Below are positions 36,099-44,584 of a DNA stretch of 64,000 bases, one piece after another. Source of the DNA: Caldilineaceae bacterium (GTDB lineage: Bacteria; Chloroflexota; Anaerolineae; Caldilineales; Caldilineaceae); NCBI GenBank assembly GCA_026708085.1, contig JAPOVP010000021.1, positions 1-64,000 on the forward strand, read 5' to 3'. The notes under the pieces are model-generated. The model was not told where the DNA came from, made no database searches, and worked only from the letters and a program-made list of their open reading frames with translations. Position 1 is the stretch's first letter; every line of letters begins with the position of its first letter. A program made the position numbers and the translations under genes.

Positions 36099-36614
36099 GG
36101 TTCTGTTGCTCCTTGAGAGAATTGGGTTAAGGGAACTTAATCTTGATCTCATCACAAATTGATAGAGAAACAATTAAATGATGACCCTGAGCTATATCGT
36201 CTCACAAGAACAGATCAAGCGCAAATCTGAAAAAAGTGGTATGGCAGCCCCGGAAACGACTTCTTCATAGTCTCACCTGAGAGGCCGATATTCAGTTTGC
36301 GGCTCTATCTTCTCACAAGAACAGTTCTTGTACAAGTCGGAGAATACAGGGGGCGCCTCCTCGCACGGGCCACTTTTGTGACATGCCTACAGGCTCCCGA
36401 AGTCGCGATCTTGCTTCTGCCAACTCTTTGATGACTGTGTGATCTCCGCAGGAGTTTGACGCCGGGTTGCGTCAAGGGAGAGTTCATCTACTCCTATGAT
36501 ACACTTGACGGGCAAGGCTGTCAACCCTGAAAATTGTTAAATGAATACAAAGTTCTGGTGGGTGGTAGTTCGCCACGTGTAGAAAGCTGGCGGGGTCTCA
36601 ACTGGTACCTGGCC
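36099..36614. promoter_or_regulatory. Intergenic region with direct repeats and a 17-bp palindrome
   Basis: A 22-nt block ending TCTCACAAGAACAG occurs at 36192-36213 and again, with two differences, at 36303-36324. The second copy runs into the perfect palindrome ACAAGAACAGTTCTTGT (36315-36331). They lie between the lipoprotein gene and the ferritin gene (both minus strand), so they are candidate operators for the lipoprotein gene. No gene is supported here. Confidence 0.45.
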
Positions 36615-37124
36615 TCACTCTTCGGCTTCCTCCAGCATGTCGACGCCTGCCAGCTCCCTGTCAAGGAGATACAGACCGGGCTTGAAGTCTCCAATCAGGC
36701 GAAGCTTCTGCACGAGGTCGTCCACCAGCTCTTCTTCCTCTACCTGTTCATCGACGAACCACTGCAGAAAACTATCAGTGGCGTAATCGCCTTCTTGGCG
36801 GGCAAGTTTGACGATGCGGTCTATGGAGGCGGTCACTCTCTGCTCCTGCCTCAGCGCGCCTTCCATGACCTCCTGCGGGGAACCGAAGCCCCCTTCCGGT
36901 GTGGGAACGGGGAAGAGCTCGACCCGGCCTCGCCGGCTATGAATGAATTTATAGATCTTCATGGCGTGGGCCATTTCTTCTTCGGCGTGGTTGAAGATCC
37001 ACTGAGAGAACCCTTTGAGGCCCAATCCTTCGAAGTAGTCGGCAGCCGCCAGGTAGGTATAGTGCGCCTGTAGCTCCATATTGATCTGTTGATTCAATGC
37101 GCTTTGCACATTTTCGACAAACAT
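36615..37124 (-). CDS. ftnA: Bacterial non-haem ferritin
   Basis: Iron-storage protein of 169 aa forming a 24-mer shell that oxidises Fe2+ and stores ferrihydrite. The four-helix bundle motifs are present: NMELQAHYTYLAAADYFE (first ferroxidase Glu), FNHAEEEMAHAMKIYKFI (E-x-x-H) and QWFVDEQVEEEELVDDLV. No haem-binding Met typical of bacterioferritin is evident. AAAGGA before ATG 37124 supports this start over an in-frame one 66 nt upstream. It lies among metal genes (CDF exporter, FTR1 permease), fitting an iron-homeostasis locus. Confidence 0.93.
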   Translation of the reverse strand: MFVENVQSALNQQINMELQAHYTYLAAADYFEGLGLKGFSQWIFNHAEEEMAHAMKIYKFIHSRRGRVELFPVPTPEGGFGSPQEVMEGALRQEQRVTASIDRIVKLARQEGDYATDSFLQWFVDEQVEEEELVDDLVQKLRLIGDFKPGLYLLDRELAGVDMLEEAEE

Positions 37125-37336
37125 GTGTCGTTTCCTTTCGAAAGCAATCCTGCTTGTGATTAGTGAACGGAGAATCCAAAAGCCGGGCAAGTAAGAGCCC
37201 AGTCAATTGTGCGACCCGCCAAGAGGTTCTGAGGCGTCCGGCCTTCGCTCTCGTGCAACACGAGGCCCGGGGCGCGGGCCGAAAATCCTGCTAACGGGCA
37301 GCCGGACATGGGTCGTACTCTTGACGGAAAACTCTG

Positions 37337-38290
37337 TCATACATGGTTTTCCACCATACTGCAATCGCCCGGGTATTCGATTTCGATGGTGATGTGTGTA
37401 AGGTTCAGCCCGTCCAGCTCTTCGCGCGCCTGCTGTTTGATCTCTCGGATCTCGTCCTGGTCGGCCGACTGATTGACGACGAGATGGGTGGACAGCACGT
37501 GATGGTCGCCGTCGAGAGACCAGAGATGGGTATGGTGACAGCCTTCGACAGCGTTGATGTTGCGCAGGCGCTGGGCCAGGTGGGACAGGTCTACTCCTTC
37601 CGGCGCAGCCTGCAAGAACAGCTCGGCCGTCTTTTTCAGGTGCCCAAGTACATTGTAGAGAATGTATAGAGTGATCAGGAGGGACAGGATAGAGTCCAGA
37701 ATGTACAGATCGACAAAGAGCAGTGTAATGCCGACGATGAGGACCGCGACCCAGCCGAGTACATCCTCCATCAGGTGCCACATGGCGACCTTGGCGTTCA
37801 TGGTTCCGCCGCCTTGCAGGCGCCACACGGCTACGCCATTTACCGCTATGCCGCCCAGCGCCAGCAGAATCATTCCCGGAGCGTTGGTGGCTTCCGGATT
37901 GAGGAGGCGCGGGATCACTTCTGACAGAACAAATAGCCCACCGCCGATGAGGACAGCTGCATTGATAAAGGCGGCGAGCAAAGAGAGACGCCCGTACCCA
38001 TAGGAGTAGCGCGCCGGCGCTTGCCTGGCGGCGTGCTTCTCAAGCCCCCAGGCCATGCCCAGAGCGATCGAGTCGCCGAGGTCGTGCAATGCGTCGGAAA
38101 GGATGGCCACGCTGTTGGTCAGGTATGCGCCTATGACTTCAACGACCGTGAAGCCCAAATTGAGGAAGAACGCGGTCCGCAGGTTGGCGGAATCACCGTG
38201 ATGGTGGTGATGGCCGTGGCCGTGGCTATGACCGTGCTCGTGGCCGTTCTTGTCATCGTGTTCGTGAGAGTGACTGTGCCCTTGACCCAT
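37337..38290 (-). CDS. Cation diffusion facilitator (CzcD-like metal exporter)
   Basis: Inner-membrane Me2+/H+ antiporter of 317 aa. The N-terminus is a His-rich metal-binding tail (HSHEHDDKNGHEHGHSHGHGHHHHH), followed by six helices with the metal sites ALHDLGDS in helix 2 and WHLMEDVLGW in helix 5, and a cytoplasmic C-terminal domain (HHTHLWSLDGDHHVLSTHLVV). The H-x3-D pair in both helices suits Zn2+/Co2+/Cd2+ transport. The frame opens 252 nt earlier, but ATG 38290 begins MGQGHSHS, the usual start of the family, with GGGGGCC before it. Confidence 0.92.
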   Translation of the reverse strand: MGQGHSHSHEHDDKNGHEHGHSHGHGHHHHHGDSANLRTAFFLNLGFTVVEVIGAYLTNSVAILSDALHDLGDSIALGMAWGLEKHAARQAPARYSYGYGRLSLLAAFINAAVLIGGGLFVLSEVIPRLLNPEATNAPGMILLALGGIAVNGVAVWRLQGGGTMNAKVAMWHLMEDVLGWVAVLIVGITLLFVDLYILDSILSLLITLYILYNVLGHLKKTAELFLQAAPEGVDLSHLAQRLRNINAVEGCHHTHLWSLDGDHHVLSTHLVVNQSADQDEIREIKQQAREELDGLNLTHITIEIEYPGDCSMVENHV

Positions 38291-38477
38291 CTTAGGCCCC
38301 CTGACCCTCAGGGTAGCGCGCGATACCCGCGGCGCGACTACTATTTGAAGGACAATGTTGCACCAGTCTGGCGGATTTTGCCAAAAGCAGATATCGCCCT
38401 TTCCCAAGTGTCTGACTAGGCGGTATTGCAGCGTCTGGCGGGCTCCGCGCGCGAAAGGGCCGAACTGGGGGCAAGAA

Positions 38478-38981
38478 TCAGTCATTGGCTGTTTCAGGCG
38501 AAAACTGGGCGGTCCTCCGGATCCGAGCCTCATACTCTTCAAGTTGCAGGTAAGTCAGAAAGAGCAGGAGCACCACTTTGACACCTTCCAACGCGACGTA
38601 GAACGGGTGGAAAGACCGTTCCGGCACCTCTAATCCGTGGATTATCGCAAGTGTGCGGGCATCCAGCACGGTATAGAGGAGTATGGTCTGCGTTGCAAGC
38701 AGTAGGCCGATGAGGAAGGTTAGGACACGAATCCGCCGAGGCCAGCTTGTTAGCAATGTGATCGCGGTGATAGCGGAGGCAAGCCCTATCTCAAGCGTAT
38801 TCAGAGCATGAAAGACAAGATGGCCGATTTCGAGAGCGACAGGCAATGTCAGTGATGGGGCCTGGAATTTGAGGGGGGTCTCCATAAAGCTGATGGCGCA
38901 GACAAACCCGATCCAGAGCAAGGTGAATACGAAGACCCGTTCCGTAACGCGCGCCAGTAGCCGCTTTCCAAGTGAAATCAT
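38478..38981 (-). CDS. Four-helix membrane protein, unknown function
   Basis: Protein of 167 aa from ATG 38981 (AGGAAG about 9 nt upstream; an in-frame ATG at 39062 would add a polar 27-aa extension). Four hydrophobic segments: VFVFTLLWIGFVCAI, LPVALEIGHLVFHALN with following helix, IRVLTFLIGLLLATQTILLY and ALEGVKVVLLLFLTYLQLEEY. The conserved-looking FMETPLKF and ALEGVK suggest a DUF family I cannot name. It is 188 nt upstream of the CDF exporter start on the same strand; linked function is possible but unproven. Confidence 0.65.
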   Translation of the reverse strand: MISLGKRLLARVTERVFVFTLLWIGFVCAISFMETPLKFQAPSLTLPVALEIGHLVFHALNTLEIGLASAITAITLLTSWPRRIRVLTFLIGLLLATQTILLYTVLDARTLAIIHGLEVPERSFHPFYVALEGVKVVLLLFLTYLQLEEYEARIRRTAQFSPETAND

Positions 38982-39377
38982 AGGATGAACGCTTCCTGCC
39001 ATGGCGGCCTGCGAGAGGAGCTCATCGCCTTGGACCGGAAGATGAATTGAAAGAGTGGGCATGATCGATTGCCCGTCAGACTACGGTTCGCGGGGACGCC
39101 GAGGTGGTGCATACGGTGTTCTTGATCTTGAAAAAGAGGACGTAGCCTTGCAGTTCGAAAGAAGTCCCTATAGCGGGACCGCTTAACTGAGTGCGGCCGG
39201 ACCGATGGCGCCCTTCCTACATCGGCCCAGCCGTTCAGAGAGTTGGAAGGTCGACCTCGTTGCAAGGGCGAGACTGACTGCAGCGTCAGGGCAGTGGACG
39301 AGGAGGGATTATGCACTGGTGGAAATCCTTGTCTCAGTCTGACGGCATGCACAGTGGGCGCAATTGGCCCTCCACTA

Positions 39378-39749
39378 TCAGTTGAGGAAAGGAGGAATAA
39401 GCTTTTGGGGCGACGCCATTCGAATTTGAGGGCTGTATTGCCCGTTTCCTGTCAGATCTATGTGGGGCATAACTTCATCAACCATATCTACCAGTTGTAG
39501 AAATTCCTCCACCGGCAAGGTAAGTGACATTTTGCCAATGCACATCCGGCAGTGACCGTGGCTGATGGAGTCACCACGCTCCTGGATGTTGGCACGCGTC
39601 TTCAGAATGTGTGTTGCCAAGCGGTTAAAGGCTTCGGCCGGTAGGTGGAGTCCGATTCCATCCCAGATCAGGTGTACTGTTCCGTGCTCGCACTGACTGA
39701 CGTACTGCTGGCCGTTGCGTTCGGCCAAGATTACGATATGCTGACACAT
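39378..39749 (-). CDS. Cys/His-rich small protein, unknown function
   Basis: Protein of 123 aa with AGGAG about 10 nt before ATG 39749. The N-terminus MCQHIVILAERNGQQYVSQCEHGTVHLIWDGIGLHLP and the middle SHGHCRMCIGKMSLTLPVEEFLQLV hold two pairs of Cys/His (C-x-H, C-E-H, and H-G-H-C-x-x-C), suggesting metal binding. The CEHGTVHLxW pattern recalls a small uncharacterised family (DUF6686-like, from memory), but I cannot confirm it. It lies in the metal locus between the CDF and FTR1 genes. Confidence 0.6.
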   Translation of the reverse strand: MCQHIVILAERNGQQYVSQCEHGTVHLIWDGIGLHLPAEAFNRLATHILKTRANIQERGDSISHGHCRMCIGKMSLTLPVEEFLQLVDMVDEVMPHIDLTGNGQYSPQIRMASPQKLIPPFLN

Positions 39750-40156
39750 AGGCTGGCTTCTCCTGTATGTAAAGTTCAAGAGGTTTGTCCAAAGTTGCTA
39801 ATCCAGCTTGAGCGCAAGCTGACTCAATTGCGGACCAGGGTTAAGCAGGTTGACATGATCCGTAGCAGCGCTACGACCCTGGTTGTCAATGCCGACAAGG
39901 TAGTCGTAGGCCACATGCTATCGGGCGACCGCCGCAGCCGGCCAAAGTTGGGCGCTCGGGAGAACAGGACCCGACACTTCTGCCGCCACTGTGGTCGTGA
40001 GCAGGGAATCCTGCTTGCCGGGCACGGTACAGGCTGCGGGTGGCCCGCCATCTATTTTTCGATGTTCGGAACGGTGATAGGGGAAATGGCTCTCTCCTTT
40101 CGGTCACGGGGAGACCGACTCTGAACTAAACCCGTAGAGCAGAAGAGAAGCCACCA
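39750..40156. other. Intergenic region
   Basis: A plus-strand frame here encodes a C-x2-C / C-x-G zinc-ribbon-like stretch (RHFCRHCGREQ) but runs antisense into 39378-39749 and has no ribosome binding site. I see nothing else supported. Confidence 0.4.
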
Positions 40157-40185
40157 TTGCATAGCGGGGCAGATTCTGTTAGACT
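40157..40185 (+). promoter_or_regulatory. Promoter of predicted small RNA 1
   Basis: TTGCAT (40157-40162), 17-bp spacer, TAGACT (40180-40185). It points away from any plus-strand coding gene. Confidence 0.6.
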
Positions 40186-40191
40186 CTGCAT

Positions 40192-40283
40192 ACAGGTTCA
40201 GCATTTGGGAAGTGACTGATGTCAGCAGCCGCTTTCCGGGTATGTTGTTCCTACCTTTGACCGGCCCTTCGGGGCCGGTTTTT
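40192..40283 (+). ncRNA. Predicted orphan small RNA 1 (about 92 nt)
   Basis: A promoter at 40157-40185 and a textbook intrinsic terminator (ACCGGCCC-TTCG-GGGCCGGT then T-run, 40260-40283) bound a transcript of about 92 nt that has no start codon with a usable frame. Inside it, TGAC-TGAT-GTCA forms a small hairpin (about 40212-40223), followed by GCAGCCGCTTTCC. It is antisense-oriented and convergent to the FTR1 gene, whose stop codon begins at 40283, so it could also act on that mRNA's 3' end. It matches no RNA class I can name; SRP RNA, 6S and tmRNA signatures are absent. Confidence 0.5.
40260..40283 (+). terminator. Intrinsic terminator of small RNA 1
   Basis: Perfect 8-bp stem ACCGGCCC/GGGCCGGT with TTCG tetraloop and a TTTTT tail on the plus strand. 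On the minus strand there is no T-run after the stem, so it serves plus-strand transcription. Confidence 0.85.
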
Positions 40284-42769
40284 CATTTGGTTTGGACTGT
40301 CTGTTCCTTGAGTACGGCGGATTGATCCTGGGCGCTGTTGCGGACACGGTGTTTCTGCTGGTATTCAGCCAGGTAGTAGCTGCCTATGACGAAGGCAGCG
40401 GCTGCACTTTGACCGCAAATCGTTTCCCAAGTTGGGAAGATGCCGAGCCAAAGGCTAACCCAATAAGGGAGATTCAGAGAACCTACGGGGGAGATCGGCA
40501 CCCAACCAACGGCCTGCATTGTATGAATCGTGTTGCCCACCATAACGAGCAATACTCCGCCGATAAGGATGCCGGTAATCACCAACATCTTTTTATAGGG
40601 TAGGCGGGTCTGGAGCTGGAAAGTGAAGAAGCCGACAACTGCCGTTGCGAGGAGGCCGAGGGCGACACCCTGCATAACGATGGCTGGGCCTGCGTCCAGT
40701 ACGAGCGCCTGCAAGAAGAGTACCGTTTCGAAACCCTCCCGGTAGACACTGGTGAATCCCAGGGCGATAAAGCCAAGGGCCTGGGCCGACAGCAGACTTT
40801 CGGCCGCTCCACCCAACAGTGTCTTTTTGCGCTGGTGGAATCCTGCCAGCCAGTCCTTCCAGTAGACTCGATGGAAAAACCAGTTTGTGATGAGAAGGAG
40901 GACGCCCACGGCGATCAAGGAAACGACGGCTTCCAGGCGCTCGCCGAAGCTGCTGAAGGCGAGCATCAGTCGTTGGGCGATCCACCAGGTAATTACGGTA
41001 GCAACTGTTGCCAAAACAACACCGACAAGCATTGAGCGCCGGAAGGAGGCATAGGCGCCAACCATGCTGGCCATGAGAGCGGCGAGGATTACAATGGCTT
41101 CAAGCCCTTCGCGGAAAACGATAACGGCGGAATTGGTGATGATTGCCAAGGGTGCGGCGCCACTGCCGAGAACGGTCTGGGCCTCGGCAAGCCCTTCGTC
41201 CAGAACGTCTCGCACTGCGGCGATCTCGGCAGGGGTACGGCGTTGGGCCACGACCAACGAAAGGCCTGGCTGCCCTTTGAAGCCATGCCAGAATAGGCCG
41301 TCCAAGCGAGCTACCAGGTCGGGTGAAAAGGCCATAAGCCGCAATTCCGGCCCGGCGTCGAAGAGGGCGTAGGCCTGGATGCGGCTGCTTTCGGCCAGCT
41401 TGTACTCGCCGCGCGCCACCTGCTGCTCCATTTCGTTTAACAAGGTTTCAACTACGTTAAAAATGCCCTCTCCACTGGTGTCGTGCACTGCATCGCCCAG
41501 TGTCTCTTCGGTGAGGGCCAGCGCTTCTTCCACTTGGGAGCGCACGAGCTTCCTTTCGTCGAGCTGTTCGAGGGCTACTTTCATTTCCTGAAGAAGGTCA
41601 ACGAGACGCTCGGCAGCGACGGGGTCGGCGGCGGAGATGCGGGGGTAGAGCTCGGCGAGGAAGACTTCGGCCTGGTCGCGGAAGGTGAGCGCTTCCAGGT
41701 ACTCCGTTTCGATGGTGATCTGGCCGTTACGGACGCCGTCGCGATATTCGATGTAGACCAGATCGATGAAGAGATAGAGCAGTTGACTACGGCGGGCGAA
41801 CTCTTCAGGTGAGAGATCCACAGGCTGATAAGAAGCGATGAGGCCGCGAAGGTCGGAGACGACAGCGGCTGTATGGGAAAGATTGCCGGCCAGGACCTGC
41901 TCATCAAGATTGCTCAGGGCCAGTTCGACGGCGGCGGCAGCGGGTTCTCCTTCTTTCTCTGCAAAGTCGTCACGCAGGATGGCGAAGTAGCCATGTAACT
42001 GGCCTATCCATTCGGCGGAGCGCGTGGGGTATCCCTTTTTGGCCGCCTTTTCCAGGTTGTTCAGTGCTTCTCGCAGGCGGAAGAAGTAGGTATCTCTGAG
42101 GTCATCGCCCACGACGGCGAGGGTGGTAGCCTGATTGGTCAGACCGCCACGGTAAGAGTTTATGGTCCGACGGGCTAGGTCATCGATCATGCTCACTTTG
42201 GTGGCGCGGCGGAATTCGCGCAGGCGAAGCCAGTCTGCTGCGCGGGCACCTTCTTCGGATTCAATGGAGGCGAGGGCGGCGATCTGCGCCCCCCAGAGCA
42301 GGCCGGTCCAGAAACGGCCGCGGGCGGCAGAGAGGGCGGGGCCGTCATTGGCCTGTGCGGCCTGGAGCGCGTCGTCCAAGGCCTCTTGAATCCAGGCATC
42401 GGCGGCGGGCGCCAGAATGGCAAGAGATGACTTCAGATTCTCGGTATAGACCCGTATTGCGGATTCGATGTTCGTTTGGGAATGTGCGGCGAGAGAGTTC
42501 TTGGCCTCGTCTTGCTCAGCGCGCTCTGCCTCGTAAAGCGCCCGCTGGGCCTCAAAGGTAAAGCTGCGAAGTTTCTCGGCCACCTGCCACAGATGGGCGT
42601 CGTCGCTGTCCTGACCGGATTGAGCGTAGGCGGAGATAAGACTGTCTTTGGATCGCGGTTGCGCGTGCGAGGTATCCGCCATAAAGAATGCACTGCCCAC
42701 AATCATGGCAACGCAGATAAGGCAGTGGAAGGCGCGGTGTCCCGATTTGGGCTCGCCAGGGCTATTCAC
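40283..42769 (-). CDS. FTR1-family iron permease with large N-terminal periplasmic domain
   Basis: High-affinity iron permease of 828 aa. It starts with GTG 42769 (AAGGA 8 nt upstream) and has a signal peptide. Residues about 40-540 are a long helical extracytoplasmic region. The C-terminal part is the FTR1 membrane domain with two REGxE iron motifs, VFREGLEAIVI at about residue 553 and VYREGFETVLF at about 678, about seven helices, and a C-terminal tail. Iron is proposed to be oxidised or bound before passage, as in EfeU/Ftr1. It follows the imelysin-like lipoprotein gene on the same strand (95-nt gap), a typical EfeO-EfeU style pairing. Confidence 0.9.
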   Translation of the reverse strand: MNSPGEPKSGHRAFHCLICVAMIVGSAFFMADTSHAQPRSKDSLISAYAQSGQDSDDAHLWQVAEKLRSFTFEAQRALYEAERAEQDEAKNSLAAHSQTNIESAIRVYTENLKSSLAILAPAADAWIQEALDDALQAAQANDGPALSAARGRFWTGLLWGAQIAALASIESEEGARAADWLRLREFRRATKVSMIDDLARRTINSYRGGLTNQATTLAVVGDDLRDTYFFRLREALNNLEKAAKKGYPTRSAEWIGQLHGYFAILRDDFAEKEGEPAAAAVELALSNLDEQVLAGNLSHTAAVVSDLRGLIASYQPVDLSPEEFARRSQLLYLFIDLVYIEYRDGVRNGQITIETEYLEALTFRDQAEVFLAELYPRISAADPVAAERLVDLLQEMKVALEQLDERKLVRSQVEEALALTEETLGDAVHDTSGEGIFNVVETLLNEMEQQVARGEYKLAESSRIQAYALFDAGPELRLMAFSPDLVARLDGLFWHGFKGQPGLSLVVAQRRTPAEIAAVRDVLDEGLAEAQTVLGSGAAPLAIITNSAVIVFREGLEAIVILAALMASMVGAYASFRRSMLVGVVLATVATVITWWIAQRLMLAFSSFGERLEAVVSLIAVGVLLLITNWFFHRVYWKDWLAGFHQRKKTLLGGAAESLLSAQALGFIALGFTSVYREGFETVLFLQALVLDAGPAIVMQGVALGLLATAVVGFFTFQLQTRLPYKKMLVITGILIGGVLLVMVGNTIHTMQAVGWVPISPVGSLNLPYWVSLWLGIFPTWETICGQSAAAAFVIGSYYLAEYQQKHRVRNSAQDQSAVLKEQTVQTK

Positions 42770-42864
42770 GGCTTTGGTCCTTCACGGAGTTTCTCCAAGC
42801 CTCATTGCCATGTTTAGCAAGTCGCTGCGCCCACCGTTTTCGAGGGCGCAGCGACTAAAAAAGA

Positions 42865-44019
42865 TCAGGCCAGATCAAGGGCGATATTCAGATCGGAAGC
42901 GGCCTGTGCTACCAATGCGGCAAGGGCGGTCGCCAAGTCCTGTGCCTCGGTACCGAAAAGATCGGCCTCTTCGGGACTGAACTGCACGCCTTCCTGTTCC
43001 TGATTGAAGAGATCGTCAACGTATGTGATGAGAGTGTCGAAGTCGGTTCGGATCTGCTCATGAAGCTGCATGTCGCTGTCGGTCACCAGGGGCGAGATAT
43101 TGTCGTAAGTGAAGCTCAGTCCGGCAAGGATCCCTTTGATGTCATGCAGCCGGCTGACGGCGATGAAGCTTTCTTGCTCGCTGTCAGTGCCGGAAACGAA
43201 GACGGATTCCTTCCACTGTCCAAAATACTCGTTCATGGTCGGGATCATGGTGACGAGCGCGGTCAGAGCGTCCTCAAGCGTCGGTTCCCAGGCTGCGATG
43301 GCGCCCTGCATTTCAATAGTGGCGTCGTTCAGTCCCTGGGTAGCGCCGAGGAGCACGTTGGCTTCAGGCAAGGCTTCACCTACGCTGATGGCGCCATCGC
43401 CATCCATATCGACTTTGAGACCGGTGAATTCAGGATTCGTTCCCCAAAGCGTGGGTTCCAGAAGATTATGGAAGAAGTTACCAGGGGACTCGTACACGCG
43501 ACCGTCGGGAAGCTCAAGGGTCCATTGCAAGGCCTCTTCCGGATCCTCAGAGCCAGGAGGGCCAGCGTCGATCCAGACATCATAATGGGCCAGCGAGGGG
43601 ACGCCTGCGACGATGCCCTCATCAAGTTCGTAATAGGTGCTGGCTTCGAGCCACAAGTCTCGCGCCTGGTGGACAAGGGCTTCGATTTCTTCCTGGTTGT
43701 CAGCCCAGAGCTGCTCGTATGGGTCGGCATCGGGATTGGCCTCGAGCGCCCCCTGAACGAGGTCGTAATATTGCTGTGCAACGTCTGCCAGGCTGGCGGT
43801 GGCGTCCTGCATCAGTTCCGCATTCTCCAAGGCGTACTCTTTGACGGCATTCAGGTCTACTGCAGGTGCGGAATCCATGGATTCGCCCGAACCCTGCGGG
43901 GCGGCCGGCACTGTCTGCACGACGCAGGCGGAAAGCGCCAGCATCAGGACAATGCAGAGGGCGGATGTGAGTTGCCTCTTTACGCGAAAGAGGCGGTGCG
44001 AGAGTGTTTGGTGAAGCAT
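42865..44019 (-). CDS. Imelysin/EfeO-like iron-binding lipoprotein with EF-hand loop
   Basis: Lipoprotein of 384 aa with lipobox LSAC (C32). AGGAGA before ATG 44019 fixes the start. The helical imelysin-type domain shows the metal-site motif FFHNLLEPTLWG (H184, E188), comparable to the GxHxxE motif of EfeO/EfeM proteins, which present iron to an FTR1 permease. Residues 204-215 (DMDGDGAISVGE) are a complete 12-residue EF-hand loop with D1, D3, D5, G6, I8 and E12, so it may also bind Ca2+. It is directly upstream of the FTR1 gene. Confidence 0.8.
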   Translation of the reverse strand: MLHQTLSHRLFRVKRQLTSALCIVLMLALSACVVQTVPAAPQGSGESMDSAPAVDLNAVKEYALENAELMQDATASLADVAQQYYDLVQGALEANPDADPYEQLWADNQEEIEALVHQARDLWLEASTYYELDEGIVAGVPSLAHYDVWIDAGPPGSEDPEEALQWTLELPDGRVYESPGNFFHNLLEPTLWGTNPEFTGLKVDMDGDGAISVGEALPEANVLLGATQGLNDATIEMQGAIAAWEPTLEDALTALVTMIPTMNEYFGQWKESVFVSGTDSEQESFIAVSRLHDIKGILAGLSFTYDNISPLVTDSDMQLHEQIRTDFDTLITYVDDLFNQEQEGVQFSPEEADLFGTEAQDLATALAALVAQAASDLNIALDLA

Positions 44020-44216
44020 TTGAATGTGGTCTCCTGTATAAAATGGATTTAGAGATTCTCTCTTCTGCGGCTTTACAACGACCAACGCCTGACAAGCTCG
44101 GCTGACAAGCACGGTTCAACGGGACAAGACGGACGCCGACCCTTCGCTTCGGAGTGCGGCACTCTTGTGTGCAGCAGTATGGCATGCGGCTGAACAGGCG
44201 TCCTTCCCAGTTGACA

Positions 44217-44245
44217 TTGGCCGCCGCAAAGCGGCGTGCTATACT
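44217..44245 (+). promoter_or_regulatory. Promoter of predicted small RNA 2, with palindrome in spacer
   Basis: TTGGCC (44217-44222), 17-bp spacer, TATACT (44240-44245). CGCCGC-AAA-GCGGCG (44222-44236) is a perfect palindrome filling the spacer, a classic place for a repressor. A consensus TTGACA at 44211 is too far (23 bp) to be the -35. Confidence 0.6.
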
Positions 44246-44251
44246 GGAGAC

Positions 44252-44361
44252 CGGTCCAGCCTGACAAAACAGTGACGGCTGCGGCAACAGCCGTCACACA
44301 TTCAGTGATTCGGGTTGGATCACCCCATAGAGGTCGGCCCCACTGGGGGCTGGCCTCTTTT
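44252..44361 (+). ncRNA. Predicted orphan small RNA 2 (about 110 nt)
   Basis: Bounded by the promoter at 44217-44245 and an intrinsic terminator at 44330-44361. It contains the perfect 10-bp hairpin GTGACGGCTG-CGGCAA-CAGCCGTCAC (44272-44297) and a GGTTGGATCACCCC stretch just before the terminator. No open frame with a ribosome binding site fits. The next plus-strand gene is the ammonium transporter 1.7 kb away, with two minus-strand genes between. Class unknown. Confidence 0.5.
44330..44361 (+). terminator. Intrinsic terminator of small RNA 2
   Basis: GAGGTCGGCCCC pairs with GGGGCTGGCCTC (12 bp, two G-U pairs), loop ACTG, then TTTT on the plus strand. Read from the minus strand it lies just after the small membrane protein's stop codon, so it may also help end that message. 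Confidence 0.8.
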
Positions 44362-44362
44362 C

Positions 44363-44584
44363 TTACCCGCTCGCTAAGCGTCTATCAAGTTCTCGACTGA
44401 GGTCGTTTCGCGGGCGGTGGACGGCGCGGTTGGGTGCCAAGCGCAACTGATTCCTTCTGGACTCTTCATCCTTATCGCGTTTGTCGTCGAAGCGCCGCGT
44501 AGCGCCAAGGCTAACCAGCAAAACCGTGACCGCCGCGAGCAGACCCAGCAAGAGGACAAGCTGAAGAAATTCGATAATCTCCAT
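44363..44584 (-). CDS. Small single-helix membrane protein
   Basis: Protein of 73 aa: one hydrophobic helix (EFLQLVLLLGLLAAVTVLLVSL) then a strongly charged cytoplasmic tail (RRFDDKRDKDEESRRNQ and a basic end). AGGGAA 6 nt before ATG 44584. No homolog recognised. It is separated from the DUF72 gene (which starts upstream at 45643) by about 180 nt. Confidence 0.55.
   Translation of the reverse strand: MEIIEFLQLVLLLGLLAAVTVLLVSLGATRRFDDKRDKDEESRRNQLRLAPNRAVHRPRNDLSRELDRRLASG

Noticed and set aside
39645-40124. Plus-strand frame with a C-x2-C zinc-like stretch
   Set aside because: It overlaps antisense to a supported gene, has no ribosome binding site and no family match.
44211-44216. TTGACA as -35 of small RNA 2
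   Set aside because: The spacing to TATACT is 23 bp, too long; TTGGCC at 44217 has the correct 17-bp spacer.
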